DNA of 64,000 nucleotides from Haloprofundus halobius (lineage in GTDB: Archaea > Halobacteriota > Halobacteria > Halobacteriales > Haloferacaceae), in the NCBI RefSeq assembly GCF_020097835.1, contig NZ_CP083666.1, positions 3,162,001-3,226,000 of the forward strand, read 5' to 3'. Under the pieces are notes generated by a model. The model worked only from the letters and a program-made list of their open reading frames with translations. It was not told the DNA's origin and searched no databases. Below are positions 61,696-64,000 of the stretch, piece by piece; position 1 is the first letter of the stretch; each line of letters starts with the position of its first letter. The translations under genes were made by a program, and so were the position numbers.

Positions 61696-61802
61696 CCTTC
61701 GTATCGGGCTGCGGTCTGTCACGGCTTCAACGTTTGTGCGACCGATTCGCGCGACTCCACCGACACCCGAAACGTCGACCGGCGTACGTGTCCGTCGTGG
61801 CG

Positions 61803-62828
61803 CTAGCGGGTGGGGTACACCATCTTCTTGAGCCCTTCACGGTCCTCCATCTGGTCGAACCCCTCCTGGAGGCCGTTGAGGCCGAACTCGTCGGTAACGA
61901 GCGTGTCGACGTCGATACGGCCGTTCTGCAGCAACGTCACCGCCCGCGCGAACGTGTCCGGCGTGAGCGAGTACGTCCCGACGACCTCTCGCTCCGCGGA
62001 GAACAGGTCGAACGGCGAGAGTTCGACCGTCGCGTCCTCCGGCGGCACGCCGAAGACGAGCGTCCGACCGCCCGGTCCCGTGAGCGAGTACGCCTGCTCT
62101 ATGAGCTCCGGAACGCCGACCGCTTCGACGGCGATGTCGACCTCGCCGACGAGGTCGGGAACGACGGTTGCCGGCTCCTCCTCGGTCGGGTCAAGCGCGT
62201 GGTCGGCGCCGACTTCGAGTGCCGCCTCGCGGCGTTCGTCGACCGGCTCGGAGACGACGATGGTCCCGGCGCCGCTCGTCCGGAACAGCTGGACGAGTAG
62301 CAGGCCGATCGCTCCCGCCCCGATGACGACGACTGTTTCGCCGCTCGTCAGGTCGACCTGGTCGACGCCGTTGATACAACAGCCCAGCGGTTCGGCGAAC
62401 GCGGCGGTCCGGTAGTCCATCTCACCGATCTCCTCGACGTTTCCGGCGGGGACGCACACGTACTCGGCGAACGCGCCGTCGACGATGTGTTTGGCCGCGC
62501 CGCCTATCGACGTGAGGTCCCGACAGAGGTTCTCCCGGCCGGACTTGCACGCCCGACAGTCGTTGCACGGGACCGAGGGGTTGATGGCGACGCGGTCCCC
62601 CTCCCGGTACTCTTCGACGCCCTCGCCCGCCGCGACGACCTCCCCGGCGCTCTCGTGTCCCGGCACCATCGGGTACTCGACCGTGAGCGACCCGCTGTAC
62701 ATGTGAAGATCGGTCGCGCAGATCCCACAGGCGTTGATGGCGACGAGCAGTTCGTCGGCGTCCGGCTCCGGACGCTCTCTCTCGCTGATCTCCACCGTCC
62801 GGGCGTCGGTTAGTGTAGCAGCCTTCAT
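61803..62828 (-). CDS. Zinc-dependent alcohol/polyol dehydrogenase (MDR family)
   Basis: A 341-residue medium-chain dehydrogenase. The catalytic zinc ligands are in NACGICATDLHMYSG and PGHESAGEVV; the structural zinc site is NDCRACKSGRENLC (four Cys). The NAD motif is VIGAGAIGLLLVQLF. It resembles sorbitol/threonine dehydrogenase-type enzymes. The ATG at 62828 starts the typical MKAATLTDART strand. It is divergent from the TatD gene. Confidence 0.9.
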   Translation of the reverse strand: MKAATLTDARTVEISERERPEPDADELLVAINACGICATDLHMYSGSLTVEYPMVPGHESAGEVVAAGEGVEEYREGDRVAINPSVPCNDCRACKSGRENLCRDLTSIGGAAKHIVDGAFAEYVCVPAGNVEEIGEMDYRTAAFAEPLGCCINGVDQVDLTSGETVVVIGAGAIGLLLVQLFRTSGAGTIVVSEPVDERREAALEVGADHALDPTEEEPATVVPDLVGEVDIAVEAVGVPELIEQAYSLTGPGGRTLVFGVPPEDATVELSPFDLFSAEREVVGTYSLTPDTFARAVTLLQNGRIDVDTLVTDEFGLNGLQEGFDQMEDREGLKKMVYPTR

Positions 62829-62951
62829 CGGTCGTCTACGGATAGAAACCGCTCGGAGACGCTTAAAACGCCACGTGTGACCGTCCGCTCGCGGCTGTAC
62901 TCGTCTCCCCACTCGGTGTGGTTTCTTCTCCCCCGCTCGCGAACTGCTCGT

Positions 62952-63977
62952 ATGGCCCGCCCGACGAGAGACCCGATTCGCCAGTACCCGACGAAGCGAC
63001 CGATAGACCCCTCGTTCCGAGGCGAGGACGAGAGCGACGACGAGACGCTCCCGCCGGAGTTGACGAACCTGCCGTGGGTCGACGTGCACAACCACGCGCA
63101 CACGCTGTCGTGGAACGACCGCGAGACGTTCGCACTCGCCGGCTGTCACGCGATGGTGATGGTCGCCGCGGGCTACTACTGGACGCCCTACAAGCCCGTC
63201 GCGCCCGACGACGTGCGCTACCTCTGGGACGACGCGCTCGGCCGGCTCGGTGCCATCAGACGCTCGCACGTTTACGACGCGAGACTCGCCGTCGGCGTCC
63301 ACACCGGCACTCGCGTCGACAACGTCGACGCGTTGTTCGAGGTGATGCCCGACTACTGCGCGCTCGACGAGGTGGCGGCCGTCGGCGAAATCGGCATCAA
63401 CGCGATCCAGCACGTGAACGCGTGGGACCTCGACGAACAGCGGTACGTCAACCGGCGACAGCTCGAAATCGCCGCCGACGCCGGGCTCCCGGCGATTCTC
63501 CACACGCCTTCGAATCCGGGACAGGCCAGCATCCCCGACTACGAGCGCGGTCGGATACCGCGATACGAACTCGACACGAGTCTCCAGCAAGAACCCGTTC
63601 TCGACGGCGACACCGTCAAACGCGACGCCATCGAGATAAGCGTCGAACTGAAGGACGAGGCCGGACTCGCCGACGACCGACTCGTGCTCTCGCACGGGCA
63701 TCCCGACGTCGTCCCGTTCGTGATGGAGAACACCGACTGCTACCTCTCCTTTACCGTGAGCTACCCGTGGCTCCACGGCGTCTCACCGGCCGACGTCGCG
63801 GCGGCGATACGGGAGTACGGTCCAGAGCAACTCCTGTTGGAAACCGACAGCGCGGGCGTGCTCCGAAACGACATCTTCGCGCTGAAACGCTGGATATTCG
63901 AACTGTACCGGCACGGCGTCGAGGTAGACGACATCAGACGGGTGGTGTACGAGAATCCGATGGAACTCCTCTCGTGA
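62952..63977 (+). CDS. TatD-family metal-dependent hydrolase
   Basis: A 341-residue amidohydrolase-fold protein. The metal motif VDVHNHAHTLSW lies near residue 43; EIGINAIQHVNAWD, LHTPSN, LSHGHPDVVPFV and LLETDSAGVLRND follow in order with Glu, His, His and Asp ligands. TatD-type proteins are nucleases or unknown hydrolases, here with an N-terminal extension of 40 residues. It ends 26 bp from the window edge. The ATG at 62952 is clear. Confidence 0.87.
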   Translation: MARPTRDPIRQYPTKRPIDPSFRGEDESDDETLPPELTNLPWVDVHNHAHTLSWNDRETFALAGCHAMVMVAAGYYWTPYKPVAPDDVRYLWDDALGRLGAIRRSHVYDARLAVGVHTGTRVDNVDALFEVMPDYCALDEVAAVGEIGINAIQHVNAWDLDEQRYVNRRQLEIAADAGLPAILHTPSNPGQASIPDYERGRIPRYELDTSLQQEPVLDGDTVKRDAIEISVELKDEAGLADDRLVLSHGHPDVVPFVMENTDCYLSFTVSYPWLHGVSPADVAAAIREYGPEQLLLETDSAGVLRNDIFALKRWIFELYRHGVEVDDIRRVVYENPMELLS

Positions 63978-64000
63978 CGGTCGAGAGTCCGTTCTCCCGT

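Noticed and set aside
1-64000. CRISPR array, phage module or ribosomal RNA operon
   Set aside because: No regularly spaced direct repeats, no phage structural or integrase genes and no rRNA-like sequence were seen.

Overview
The window is a chromosomal segment of a haloarchaeon (class Halobacteria). GC is high, the proteins are strongly acidic, Tat-type twin-arginine leaders precede lipoboxes or secreted enzymes, and several genes have a TATA box about 25-35 nt before the start codon, as expected for leaderless mRNAs. Archaeal markers include class I LysS, S19e, a PDCD5-family protein, archaeal-type UMP kinase and HTH families typical of halophiles. The gene set fits a Haloferacaceae-like lineage, but I cannot name a genus.

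Layout. 1-2541: a coupled tungstate/molybdate ABC importer with a ModE/TOBE regulator. 2554-8750: housekeeping and metabolic genes (DapA-family lyase, TrkA protein, membrane proteins, GNAT, acyl-CoA ligase). 8779-12296: a restriction-modification-like island whose DNA cytosine-C5 methyltransferase is fused to a thymine-DNA-glycosylase-like HhH-GPD/4Fe-4S domain, followed by two nuclease candidates, beside tRNA-Thr(GGT). 12674-15821: enoyl-CoA hydratase, NadE, tRNA-Gly(CCC) and a short DUF21 protein. 15958-17955: an AT-richer, partly decayed block bracketed by two inward-facing ends that resemble IS6-family termini, carrying a lipoprotein, a LURP-one-related protein and gene fragments. 17975-25431: hypothetical proteins, a possible Nmad3 protein, a PQQ-type sugar dehydrogenase, a hexapeptide acyltransferase, a GH68 levansucrase, a FilR1-type regulator and an OsmC protein. 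25498-29381: a GH32 fructosidase with an extra N-terminal domain and a secreted subtilase. 29847-35553: aldo/keto reductase, a frameshifted Bat-like remnant, small HTH proteins, a PitA-type heme protein facing an FNT channel, and PadR. 35659-55934: conserved core genes (two site-2 proteases, lysS-pyrH, MobB-MoaE fusion, thiL, rps19e-PDCD5-PP-loop ATPase, hisS, truA, M28 and M3 peptidases). 56123-58457: a tightly coupled uORF, coiled-coil protein, isocitrate lyase and CitE-type lyase cluster. 58602-63977: VOC dioxygenase, Fe-ADH, alpha/beta hydrolase, Zn-ADH and TatD-type hydrolase.

How it fits together. Tungstate uptake and molybdopterin synthase both serve Mo/W enzymes. Levansucrase and fructosidase suggest fructan synthesis and turnover around one regulator. 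The aceA cluster handles glyoxylate. The most unusual locus is the methyltransferase-glycosylase fusion: its second domain would repair the T:G mismatches caused by deamination of the first domain's own m5C product.
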